DNA of 64,000 nucleotides from Leptodontidium sp. MPI-SDFR-AT-0119 (lineage: Eukaryota; Ascomycota; Leotiomycetes; Helotiales; Leptodontidiaceae): contig JAHLEZ010000007.1 of assembly GCA_020726505.1 (NCBI GenBank), positions 2,170,001 through 2,234,000 on the forward strand, written 5' to 3'. This document shows positions 9,940 to 21,077 of the stretch, one piece after another; the stretch's first letter is position 1, and each line of letters starts with the position of its first letter. The position numbers and the translations under genes are program-made. The notes beneath the pieces were generated by a model that did not search any database, was not told the DNA's origin, and worked only from the letters and a program-made list of their open reading frames with translations.

Positions 9940-11366
9940 AAGTAATCGAAGATCAAGTGACTGTCTATATTTGTGTCTACCCAGTATGAGAAGGGGCTAT
10001 AGCTACTCTATATAGACACCTGTAGATAGATCAAAGCCAAAAGCAGGCTAGAGGGCTGTCATGGATGTGGAGGCACGTGATTGTAACGGCCGTATGTACG
10101 GCATATAGAGGTGGATTGGATTACAAAGTCAAATGTAGCTTTATCAGTATAGAAGTTCACAACGGGAAGAAAGGGTAAATAGGATGCGACCCATCCCCAG
10201 AAGAATTTGAATAACAAAGCAGTCCCCTATATTCCCATGAAACAGGGGTTAACGAGACCCGCCTTTATGCGGTATGAAGCATCGATGAGTAGCAGAAGTT
10301 CTAGTTCCAGGAAGTTTTAAGGGGGGGTAATTGTGGGACCGAAACGCCAATATTTTCTAGCAGAGCTGCGTCTTCAAGTGGGGTTACGGGATAACCCAAT
10401 GCTCTCTCTTGCCTTTAGCTGAGGCAACATCTAACCGCTTTACCTCGGGTGATATTTTGTGTGCGCTGTTTCAGTTTCAATTGATTCGTAATCATCAACT
10501 AATAAAAGCGGCAGCTGAGAATTGAAATGTTAATCTCTATGTTCTTAGTTTATAGATCAGTAAAACGCAAACTTTAGCATACCAGTCAATGTCAAAGGTC
10601 CGATTATTCCAATAAGTACAAAGTACACCTGGGTCATGTCTCCACTTCCCCGTTCCTCGCCTCATCCACAGGCACCGTCGGGAAACACGAAAAGAAGGGG
10701 GGAAAGCCTTGTAGGTGAGGCATTACAGTGGGCAGCCCCATTGTAATTCCAGTGGCCTTCGGCGTCTTCGTCGCCACTTTACAAATCAACAAATTTCGCT
10801 AGCTCGGAAATTTCTAATGCCATAGGCTGGCACATGACTGGACAATGTGACGAGATTCGGCAAGCGGGTAAATAGTAGGGCTATGAATAGCTTTCGATGA
10901 GATAGCGTACACCCCGCCTCTTCACCAATCTAGCCGCCTAAAACGCCTGTTGAACTAGAAGCACCTCCTCTGGTGCAACATTAATCTGGCAACCTGAAAA
11001 CTGTGAGCTAGGTTTCTTTCTTCTTCTTTTTTCTCTCTCTGTTTTTTGGGCAGACTGTAGAAATATATTCCCTCACTTTGATCAAAAAACGACCACCCCC
11101 GAAAGAAAGTCTCCCTGTTCCCCTCTTCTGGTGCAATGCGCAACCTTGATATGTGGGTCTCCTCAGACGGGCGGGGTAGAGTTAAATGTCCAAATAAGTA
11201 ATCAATGAGCTAGCAGCGACGTGCCGTATGATTACATATCCCAGAATACCTCGGCAGATATTGCTAGGACCATTCGAGTTGACCCGTAACAGAATATACT
11301 TCGTCGCCGGGGTAATATTTGTGAATGCAGGGGGGATACTTGGCAATGCCGCTTTATTAAAATCTC
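9940..11366. other. Intergenic, nothing recognised
   Basis: About 1.4 kb upstream of the hydrolase. I see no gene with family features. The short frames on both strands are uncharacterised, and no tRNA or clear repeat was found by eye. Confidence 0.5.
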
Positions 11367-11585
11367 TTAGAATTTTGCGTGCCAGCCTTGGGCGTCTATC
11401 ACAGCTTGACAATCACCTTTCATACCTGTCTTTGGATCATGAATCAACTCTCTGATCCTCTCATGTGTAACTGATTCCCAAGCCTCTTGTACTACCTCTC
11501 TTAGTTGATTATAAGAGCTATGAACCTGAGGGTAGTAGCTGACGCCTTGCCAAAATGTAACTACATATAGGAAGCAATTCCCTTG
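11367..11585 (-). mobile_element. Older Tc1/mariner transposase relic (C-terminal end only)
   Basis: The minus strand reads YPQVHSSYNQLREVVQEAWE, VTHERIRELIHD, and CQAVIDAQGWHAKF, then TAA at 11367-11369. This matches the C-terminal end of Tc1-type DDE transposases (SYxxLRExVxEAW ... RCxAVIxAxGGHTKY). It is a different, more diverged sequence from the element starting at 11723. Upstream it fades into unreadable sequence. Confidence 0.65.
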
Positions 11586-11858
11586 GCAGCTACGGTCGAC
11601 GATCCACCTGCCGCCTGGAACTAGAAGAGAGCTAGCTAGCTCCTTCTTCCAATTGAAGCTAGGCTATGGATTTATAAGGTCATACCTATATAGACTAGGC
11701 CGTACGGATAGCGACTTGTGTACGGAGGTACAGCGGTTAAGTGTTGTCATAGCACTAGCAAGGGGGGGTGCAACTTAACCTAGAAGGGTAACATCACGTC
11801 AATGCGCTCACCACGCGATTTTGAGTGTACAAATTATCAAGTTGATGATTATTTACAA

Positions 11859-12990
11859 TTAGTATTTTGTGAATCTACCCTCTGCTTTCTCTACAGCTAA
11901 ACAACGCTCTGGCATACTCTCAATTAGAGTTCTAAACTCCTGTTCACCTACTTTCTCCCACGCATCTTTCACAGCCTCTCGAAGATGATTATAAGACATA
12001 ATCTCAGGGTAATTATCTTGAAAATAGTTCTTTATGATATGCCAAACTCTCTCGATTGGGTTCAAATCAGGAGAGAAAGGGGGCCAAAAGATAACAATTA
12101 TTCCACGCTCTCGAAGCTCTGTTTTAGTATCTGCAGCTGCGTGGCCTGGAGCTGAGTCTTGCATGAGAACAAGATGTATTCCTTGACGCCGCATGAGCTC
12201 TAAATAGCCGTGGATAACTGGAACCGTGTGTTGACAGTAGCTTTCTTGATTAATCGATCCCCAATCCTTCTCCCAAAAGATACCGGGCCCTTTAGTATGT
12301 CCGTGAAAGCATCCTCAAAACATCTAACCTTTCTTCCGTTGGTGTCTTTCGACGATACACGTCTCATCCCACTCTTCTCCGGGTCTACGAGTAACCTAGG
12401 TTCGTGTGTGTCTTCCTCCGGTAATCCAAGTTTCGTCGGTCCATAAGATTCGATACTATTGATCCATTGTCCATTCCTTATGCTCGATAGCCCACGCGAG
12501 ACGGAGTTGTCGATTCTTCTCTGAAATTGGAGGCTTCCGCATTGCAAGGCGACGGTGGAAACCTTCACGAAGAAGGGCAGAACGAATAGCGTCCTTTTTG
12601 ACACCAAAATCGAGAACTTCAGCGAGTTGAGCAAAAGACATTCGACGGTTCTGCCGTGATGCGCAGACGAATTTGACTAGCTCTTCGACTTGAGCTTGCG
12701 TAAGGACAGGAGGGCGGCCTGTTTTCTTTTGTGGTGTAGCTCGAACATTACAAGCATAACTAATCTGTCGAATCGTAGGTTGAAAAGGTAAATGGCGACG
12801 GATTTGACTATGAGACCAGCCGATCGAGTGAAGGAGGACAATGTCGCGTCGTTGATCGCGTGTAAGCTCAGGGTTCTTCTTATACTTCGGCGGAGGGTGA
12901 GGAATAGGTCCATTTGGAGCTACAGGAGGAGTCTCATGATCGAGAAGAGGTGGCTGCGGAGCCGCATGTGTAATAAAGGAAATGAGAGGT
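11859..12990 (-). pseudogene. Tc1-type DDE transposase pseudogene
   Basis: A single minus-strand frame runs from about 12990 to the stop at 11859 without frameshifts. It has an N-terminal helix-turn-helix region (ELTRDQRRDIVLLHSIGWSH, GRPPVLTQAQVEELVKFV). The catalytic domain has the three acidic residues in WTDETW, MQDSAPGH and SPDLNPIE; the last two are 34 residues apart (DD34E). Four in-frame stops lie at 12456-58, 12396-98, 12324-26 and 12315-17. The last two replace the tryptophans of GWMFWGCF, i.e. TGG to TAG/TGA, the G-to-A direction of RIP. The C-terminal end is ERCLAVEKAEGRFTKY. The start codon is not clear. Confidence 0.8.
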
Positions 12991-13095
12991 CCATTTCATT
13001 TAATTGATGTAATTATCATTGAATTGTATACAGAGTTTAGTAGGAACGCGTGTTGGCTGCATTCTCGCGATGTTGCCCTTCTAGGTTAAGCTTAC

Positions 13096-13097
<2 letters not shown>

Positions 13098-13128
<31 letters not shown>

Positions 13129-13136
13129 TTGCTAGT
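13098..13136 (+). repeat. Homopolymer run of 39 C
   Basis: An uninterrupted C tract inside the right inverted repeat of the Tc1/mariner element. The partner repeat has 7 G at the equivalent position (11762-11768), so the tract has probably expanded, or its length is an assembly artefact. Confidence 0.9.
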
Positions 13137-13169
13137 GCTATGACAACACTTAACCGCTGTACCTCCATA

Positions 13170-13756
13170 GGTGTGGTAGGAGAGAGACAACCGCCCATTT
13201 AGGAAATGGTTCTTAGGGAGAAGAATGAAGTGCGTGTGAGGTTCGCTACGACACTGACATCAATTTTTGACCTGCCATTGATCTCAACTGCATATGTCGC
13301 AAGTACGTACAACAAACAGGGAACCATATCCTCTTGAACGCCTCATGATGTCGGTGTACCCCATTTCACTGAAAATGGACTGCTGAGGTGTTGGATAGCA
13401 GGGCAGGTTGCGATAGCTGAGACATCGATATCTGGATAAGGATGCAAATTGGACGGTATGCTGACCCTCTGAGCTGAAAAGTAAAGAGCTGGTGAAGAGG
13501 GAAGAAGTAATGTGATACGTAGAACATGCGGTGAAGGATGGCTAGCGATCGTGGATGTGATGATATTCGGGAGTAAAGGTTCGATGACCAGAAATCTAGA
13601 AGTGAAATCGATAAATGCAGAAACGCGAGATCGTGCACAAACCTGCATAAATCATACCACGTGACCTTTGTCCTTCACATCTCAATTCACTTCTCGATTG
13701 CGGAAATCATTGTGATTGGATCGAGAACCGAATTAAGAAGTTTCGATTCGAGACGC
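13170..13756. other. Intergenic, nothing recognised
   Basis: Two overlapping minus-strand frames (about 13343-13648) are serine/proline-rich with no family features. I see no gene. Confidence 0.5.
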
Positions 13757-14036
13757 TACGAAGGTGGTGGGCGGCATTGAAATCTGTTAGCTTGAAAGCT
13801 TGGCGAGGAACACTAAAACTTTCGCATCTTTAAAAGCGTGCATCTGGAAGAACCTACCTTTAAATTTAATTCTATCTTATGGAGGTTAAACTTAAGGCTC
13901 TAAACTTTAATCTTATGAAAATAACTAAGACAAATAATAATCTAATGGAGTATAATCGCTACCTAAATGAGAGGTATTACTGCGACAGAGCCTCGCTTAA
14001 ACCAAGCTAACGGACTTCAATGCCGCCCACTTCGTA
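13757..14036. mobile_element. MITE candidate, 280 bp
   Basis: The ends form an inverted repeat of about 38 bp. Left from 13757 is TACGAAGGTGGTGGGCGGC then ATTGAAATCTGTTAGCTTG. Right, reading inward from 14036, is TACGAAGTGGGCGGC then ATTGAAGTCCGTTAGCTTGG. The interior is AT-rich with no open frame. The ends begin with TA, so a TA-targeting element such as a Tc1/mariner derivative is possible. The ends differ from those of the mariner element 600 bp away. Confidence 0.6.
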
Positions 14037-14328
14037 CTGTAGGGGCTGGTCACTGAAGAGAACTTCCCGGCCTTGTATGACCGGCTTGGCGCTGCCGGGT
14101 GGGATGGTGAAACGAAACCGAGGACAGCGAAGCTAGAGCCGGAAACTTGGAGGGATAAGAGCCAAGTAACCAGAAAGTCAAAACCATTGGTCAGCGAAAC
14201 TTAAAGCCGGAACTTCCGTCTTAATAATGTAAAAACTATTAATAATACATATTTAAACATCTTTAGTTCTTCTCAACATCACATCAGATTCTCATAACCT
14301 ACCAGGGAAACAAAACCCGGATTCTATC

Positions 14329-15820
14329 ATGGCGCCCATCAGACCATTCAAGATCGATGTCCCAGATGCTTCTCTAGCAGTACTCAAGCAGAAGTTGGAA
14401 TTGACACGTTTCCCAGAAGGAGAAATCGAAGGAGCAGGCTGGGACTACGGTGTTCCCTTGTACGTCTCCCCATAATCCAGACAGCTCATAAGACATCTGA
14501 CACCAGTTCAGGAAAGAAGTCAAAGACCTGACTAAATACTGGATCGAAGAATACGATTGGCGAGCAGTTGAAAAGAAGCTCAACGCCATCCCTCAATTCA
14601 AGACCGAGATTAAAGTCGAGGGATTCGATCCAATTGATATTCATTTCGTGCATCAGAAAAGCGATGTCAAGGGTGCGATCCCGCTGCTATTCTTGCATGG
14701 TTGGCCGGGAAGCTTCTTAGAAGTCACAAAGATCTTGCCTCTTCTGAAGGGGGAGGGTGGGAAGCAAGCGTTCCATGTTGTGGCGCCGAGCTTGCCGAAC
14801 TATGGCTTTTCGGGTCGAGTCACGAAAGTGGGTGATACTTCCATGAGTTGGGACCTCGCTGATGAGAGTAGAAAGGATTTGGACTTGGTCAATATGCTGA
14901 GCTTGCCAACAACCTCATGCTAGCCCTTGGATATGATCAATATGGTAAGTTCCATTCCACAGAACGGCCCCGGAACTTGTATTGACAATCTTCCAGTGAC
15001 CCAAGGAGTATGTTCTCTTGTCAAGGAATTTTGACATCCAACTAACAAGAAGCAGGGCGATTGGGGAGCCACCATAATCCGCGTCATCGGCGCCCGCTTC
15101 CCACAACACAACAAAGCCTCACACCTCAACTTCGCGATGGCAGGCGAGCCAAAATGGGATGCTGACAACCCGAAACCCGAATACACCGAGCGCGAGCTCA
15201 CGAGTATGAAAATGAGTGAACTATGGCGAGAGAATGGCAATGGATATTTTGCCCTTCAGTCTACTAAGGTATGGACCTGATGTGCCCATAGGGATTGAGT
15301 ACTCGACTGACTGCTCTCTTAGCCAGCAACACTGGCTTTTTCTCTTGCGGACTCGCCGACTGGTCTGCTGGCTTGGATTTATGAGAAGCTCGTTGCCTGG
15401 ACTGATGATTATCCATGGACGCCAGATGAGATTCTGACTGTAAGCTCAATCCCAAAACAACCTCCCCAGCTGACCCCATACTGACCCCCGCCCCTCAACC
15501 AGTGGATCTCGATCTACTGGCACTCCACTTCCGGCCCCGGCGCCTCAATCTACACCTACTACGAAGTCGCCCACGACGCCAAATTCAACCTCCTTACCAT
15601 CCGAGAATACGTGGACATCCCGCTCGGTATTGCAGACTTCCCAAAGGAAGTCGCCAATGGGCCGAAGAGCTGGAGGAAAGGGCTGGGTCCCGTGGTCGAG
15701 GATGTGGAGTTCGAGAGGGGAGGCCATTTTGGGGCTTGGGAGAGGCCGGAGGATGTGGCGGGGTGTGTGGTCAGGATGTTTGGGAGGGGTGGGGGTGCGG
15801 AGGGGGTTGTGAGGTTGTGA
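14329..15820 (+). CDS. Epoxide hydrolase (microsomal-type, EHN domain)
   Basis: Seven exons: join(14329..14459,14512..14827,14872..14944,14997..15007,15056..15268,15323..15439,15503..15820), 392 aa. Residues 1-90 are the epoxide-hydrolase N-terminal domain ([16 protein letters not shown]). The alpha/beta-hydrolase core shows the oxyanion motif HGWPGSF (106-112), the Asp179 nucleophile in GGDWGA, and His362 in RGGHFGAWE. Such enzymes open epoxides to diols. The splice model is forced by frame: intron 2 is 44 nt (branch CTGAT) and exon 4 is an 11-nt microexon encoding the VTQG that precedes GDWG. The last codons (VVRL, stop) fall in a GGTTGTGA tandem repeat. The length is usual for the family. 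Confidence 0.85.
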
Positions 15821-15836
15821 GGTTGTGAGGTTGTGA
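15805..15836 (+). repeat. GGTTGTGA tandem repeat (4 units)
   Basis: Four exact 8-bp units. The first two contain the last codons and the TGA stop of the epoxide hydrolase; the rest lie in the 3' untranslated region. Confidence 0.9.
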
Positions 15837-15839
15837 GTT

Positions 15840-17072
15840 GGGTTGTCACTCTGTGTGATATCTCTAAGTAAAATTGAACTGTAGAAATTGGAGGACTGTA
15901 CCAGGTGAGAGCTTGATGGGGAAGGGGACGGGAAATGCGGATGGGAAGTAAGGGAGGATGTCACCTCAGCCATTCTTGGCACACTACAACGCAGAAGCGA
16001 ACCACTCATTCATTACCCTTCACTCACTACATACCTATGCCGATTGACTCATTGTACCTGCATTCACATACAAATTCCTATTATAACACAGCACAACTAA
16101 CAGTACCAAATCCCAACATCTCTTCCTAAGTGAAATACTAACCTACCCTCATCCGCGCCACACCAGCTCCATATATGTGTCTTTGGCGCTTAGACACAGG
16201 AATTGATGGGACTTCGATTGGTCTTCGGCCAGGTCATTATAACTGCACTAACGGATAAACCACCCCTAGATTAAGCTCTAGTAATGGCTTAATCATAAAT
16301 ATTATAATTGTTGGTCCACAGGTCCCTACATGAGCATACTTCGGTCTGGAAAAGGGGGTGCGGGTCAAAGTCAGGGGTTAGAGCTTAGCCGGACTAGTTT
16401 CGGTGAAGATTCGGTGGGGTTTCCTAGTATATAGTCTGGCTCTCCTCGCACTCTCTTAGAAAATACACAGATTTTTGAACTATACATTTATTACTCTGTC
16501 ACTATACTCGCATTAGAATATATTCACACATGCGGCGTGGTACATAAACCGGTACTGCACCGACAATAATCGTTTGCAATTGCTTTTTTAGGAGTTAAAT
16601 TTCGAGTACAAAATTTAATAAACTTATATATTAAAAGAAAGAGGATAATAGTTAAGTACACTAACTGCTATGATTTCTATTATCCTATTAATAGCTTATC
16701 TTAGATTTTCTAATTACCCCGCCAAAATTTAAAAGGCAATCTAATAGTTCTCGTTGCCTCCTCCTCGAGTCATTTAACTCTAAAATTATACCAATGGCAT
16801 ACTATTCATTAGTAATACTACTCCGCTAGCTGCCCTTTAAGTTTATTTCGACTTACGCAAAGAAGCATTAAAAAGATATTCCCTAATGTTCGAGTCCACG
16901 TTATTACTATACTCATTACGAAAGTTAAAGCGATCAATATACGTTAATCTTACTCGCGATATTATTTACGTTATTAAAAACTTCCCTAAAACTCCGCTTA
17001 ATAAACTTAATACTTTATTATTTATATATCGGAATATAAAAATAATTATATTAGTAATATTTAATAATCTAA
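15840..17072. other. Intergenic, AT-rich after about 16,560
   Basis: The first part is ordinary 3' flank of the epoxide hydrolase. From about 16,560 the sequence is AT-rich. A frame at 16886-17104 (KLKRSIYVNLTRDIIYVIKN) is AT-driven and interrupted by the solo LTR. I recognise nothing. Confidence 0.45.
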
Positions 17073-17374
17073 TGTTACGACCTACGATGCGCCTCGTATT
17101 CTAACCGACACGGGCTCGTAGTATCGCTGGCTATGCGACGGCGCTAAGCCTAATAGGGAAGACTAGGTGGCGAGCTTGCGACATATTGACGTGAATAGCA
17201 CTCGACTACGCTAGGCCCTATTAAGAGGGTCCTTTATATATATATACTCAAGCCCTCCCTTACGGAGAGCTCTCCTTTCCTCCTTGTCTTTTCTTCTCGA
17301 TTCTGAGCGTAATATTAAGCCTAAATACAAAGCTTGAGTTAACTCGCCGTATCAACTTCTTGCCAGCCGTAACA
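17073..17374 (+). repeat. Solo LTR (302 bp) with 5-bp target duplication
   Basis: It begins TGTTACGACC and ends GCCGTAACA, the TG...CA form with the TGTTACG/CGTAACA short inverted ends typical of fungal Ty3/Gypsy LTRs. The 5 bp on either side are identical (TCTAA at 17068-17072 and 17375-17379). It contains a TATATATATA box-like stretch near 17234. No second LTR or internal region is seen, so it is a recombined remnant. The flanking sequence is more AT-rich than the LTR, so the LTR is younger than its surroundings. Confidence 0.8.
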
Positions 17375-20110
17375 TCTAATAAATAAAGAAATCCTAAAAT
17401 TTTAATTTTAATTTTAAGACAAATCTATAAATAAAAAAAATGAAACATTTAATAATAAAGTATTTAATTCATATAATCTTATTATATTGATTATATATAA
17501 AAATATAAAAATATAAAAATAATAAGCGTATAAATATATTTATAATTAATAATACGAGAAAATATATAAATAATAACATTAAAAATATTTAACAAATTAT
17601 TATAACTTATTAATTAGTTCTTACTTATACAAAACTAATTAGAAGATAAACAAATCGCATTACTTTTATTAAAGTAAAGTATTTATTAGCTTTTATTAAA
17701 TTAAATAATATTTTTTAAAAAAACAATCCGAAATTATAATTACTTATTTATATACTAAAACCTCTTATGTAATAATAAATTATAAAATATTATGTAAGCT
17801 CAAATTTAATAAAAAAGCCAAATATTAATTATTTAAAAATATTTAAATTTATAAACTTTTATAGAAATAAAAAGATTTATATAATGAAATTAAAACCTAA
17901 AGCAAATAAAATTAGTTTAATAAGATTTAATTATCTCGTTTATAAAGTATTTAATATATATATATATATATAACTTTTTATAAGTTAAAAATATTAAAAT
18001 CCCGAAAATTTATTTATTTTATATATTAAATTAAGTATAAAAGAACATAATAATTATAATTATAATAATTATTATTATTTATTATAAATTACACTTAAGT
18101 ATCATTCTTATATAATTTCTCAAGAGGATTTCGTTTATTTAAGGCAATTTATAAATATATATTATATATAAATTAGAATTAGAAAATTAACTTATTAAAT
18201 TTAATTATAAATTATACTTAATACTACAAAAAAGTATAAGATATAACTTAATTAGACTCTATTATAATTTAAATAAAAAATAATTTGGTTTTATAACGCT
18301 TTTCATTATAATATTATTCTTAATAAAAAACCCTTATTTAATATAATATACGGTACTTTAAGATATTACGTTTTATTTTTGAGAAATTAAATATATTAGT
18401 TAATAAATCGTTTAAGATACTTAAAAAATCAAGCAATTTATATCGCTTAAAACTCTTAATAAATATAAAAGTCTATAACGTTTTTTAAATTAATAGGTTA
18501 CGTAAAGATTTTAATAATCTCTTATTAAGTTAAATATAAGATACCTTTTTATTAATCAATATTATAAGTAATATTAAATAAAACTTGAAAGAGGTACTTA
18601 TTTATTATAAGAAGAATAAGACCGTGTGACGGTGAAAATAGGGGTAGTGGTTATATAACTAAATAAGTGGAGTCAGGAAGCGGGAACCTGCTTTTTGGCG
18701 TGACAGACCGTCTTTTATTATATTATTTAATATAATTAAAATATTAATTTAAATTAGCACGATATCTTTAACTTTAAGTATATTTCGCATAAAATCAGGT
18801 ATTTTTATTTTAGTTATTTTAAGTAAGTAAGTTCCCTTATTAAGTTACTTAAATAAATTAAAACATAAGAAAATAGCGTTAATAATTAAAATAACCTTAA
18901 TAATAATAATAAAATAAACTAATGTTTGTTACGGCTGACTTCAGGTTGATATAAGATTATACTAAATATATAATATAACTACCTCGCTTAAAGCTCGCTT
19001 ATATACTTAGTAAAGCCTATTTTAGGCTTAAATCAGCCGGAAATAGCTCAAACAAGCCACATACATCTGATACAAAGCTCCGACTTCCACAGGTTACAGC
19101 CCATAGAATCCAAGGCTTCTAATACACGGCTTTTCTAGGCTAAAACAATGGTTGTACGAAGCTTCGGGATTTGCGTCTCAAACTACCGGAAGCAACTGTA
19201 TTCGGTAAAGACTCGTTTGAGCTTGCATTTGCCCAATTAGGCCGTCTAAGCGAGTATACACGTGATAAGCTAGAGTAGTTATATAGACCTAGAAATCCCC
19301 TCTACAATAGAATCATCATTCACACCAAGTATCACTTCTTTTCAGTGTGCGGCAAAGCTATTACTAAACTTGTGTACGTACGCTTTATAATACTATTTCT
19401 TTTTACTAATTTAATGTAATATAAGACGTGGGGGAATACTAATAATAACCTCATGTGGTTATCCACGAAAATCCGGTAGTTTCTCATAATTGATTTTCGA
19501 GCCCTTTGTAGTATCTTTAATATAATATTATCTGATCTTTTATAACACTACTAAGTGAAGTATCCTTTAAACAAGTTCAAACTTATAGCGAAGATTTAGA
19601 TCGTCGCTAACGAGGATACGATGGGAAGTCTATATCATCGTTTAGGTTTATTATAAACCGGACCTATCCTTTAACTTATTATTACTTGCGCTTAGAATAT
19701 ATATATCGTGAAGTAAGCGTTTAGAACTAGTGAGTACAAAAGGTTAGGGAGGAACGAGCATCATTTATCGTCGTTGTAACCAAATGAAGGCCAGACATAG
19801 TCTACTTGATGATTCACTTCAACAGCGTAGTTCTTGCGATAATGATTCTGCCTTATTAATGGAAGATCGGTTTAATAAAACTATAGATTAACAGGAGTCT
19901 AGTTAAAAAGATAAAATAAAGTTAGGGATAAAGTTTCAAGGTCAGCTTTTCCAAGAGCTAGAGTAATGCATATATTCTCTTATTATTCTCGAATATCTGA
20001 AGAAAGATTGTAAAGTGGTAAAATCCACCCCTTAAGCTTTTTTATAAACTTATTTCTCTTTTCTTAACCCCATTAAGAAATTTCTTTAAAACGAGCTTAT
20101 TACGCTTATT
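17375..20110. other. AT-rich RIP-like block
   Basis: About 2.7 kb dominated by A/T with stops in all frames. Two more balanced islands (about 18,620-18,720 and 18,925-19,400) could be old LTR sequence; the second opens TGTTACGGCTG, but I could not find a matching end or duplication. No gene is supported. Confidence 0.5.
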
Positions 20111-21077
20111 TAGTCCCCCGAATATCGAGGTGAGAGTCGTCGCCGGCCCTATTCACATCATCTACCCTTGGGTTTGACTAGAGAATCGAGGGACTGAAAT
20201 GGACAATGGCACTGGCGGAAATTAACAACATGACGAGGTTAGCGTTAGCGTAGATTCAAACTTTCTCTTAGATAGCCTTACATTCTGTTTTGCTCGAATA
20301 ATATAGTTGATAGATGAAAAAGTCGCATGGTGTGACATTGAGTAAGTTACCTTGCAAGATGGATTTTGATAGATATAAAGACACGCAATATGCCACCTTG
20401 GAATTCTCATAAAACTCGGGTTGTGACCGTTGATCACCTCAAGGAACCAGAAAGGCAAAGCGCCTCCCAGGGTTCCGAGAACTCCCTCACTAACTTACTT
20501 AAATATTTCTTTAGGGTCGTCATCGTCGCCATAGTACGAGCCAGTCAATGCCATAGATGTGAAGAGTTGGAGGTGCGAAAGAGTGCGAATTGATTTAAGT
20601 GATTCAAACTCTTTCCTCTCCCGTTCCTGTGCCTCTAGCGGCAGTCCCGAACTGTGCGATATAACTCTTTACTATTCCAGGTACGAAATTAGAAAACCTT
20701 TAACGAACCGGGCAATCTTCGTCTTCAGGCGACGGGAATCGTAAGTTTGTTGTCGGCGTTCGCACAACTCACCTTCCTAGCTGCATTGACTGTCGTGTCA
20801 GGGCAGGGGAGTTCTCTTTCTTGGATGGTCAAGGCGATGATCAATTGGGATAGAAATCCGAAGTCGAGCAGAAACATGCCCTAATCAATCAGCGCTTACG
20901 TCAGCTGACATCCAACCTCCTTCCATCGCGCCAGGATACCTATTCTTCGTTGCCCCTCGATGCCTAAATCTCATTCTGCTCTCATTCACTCTCTCGAACC
21001 TTTAAACGCAGACTAATGTCATCACAAGTCAGGATTCCAGCCTTTAAGATGTATTAGCCCCGGATGAAATAAAGACT
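20111..21077. other. Intergenic, upstream of HET gene
   Basis: Balanced composition, no recognised gene. It contains the promoter region of the HET-domain gene. Confidence 0.45.

Larger units (their letters stand above)
11723..13167 (-). mobile_element. Tc1/mariner element, 1,445 bp, decayed
   Basis: Long inverted repeats bound the element: left from 11723 ([C]GGAGGTACAGCGGTTAAG), right reading inward from 13167 ([T]GGAGGTACAGCGGTTAAG). They are similar over about 95 bp. TA dinucleotides flank both ends (11721-11722 and 13168-13169), the usual target. The transposase gene is on the minus strand. The right repeat contains a run of 39 C (13098-13136); the corresponding place in the left repeat has only 7 G. 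Confidence 0.85.

Noticed and set aside
15545..16009. Minus-strand frames opposite the last epoxide hydrolase exon
   Set aside because: Shadow of the GC-rich exon, Pro/Ser-rich from the tandem repeat.
18927..19400. Possible second LTR starting TGTTACGGCTG
   Set aside because: No matching CA end with a 5-bp duplication was found.
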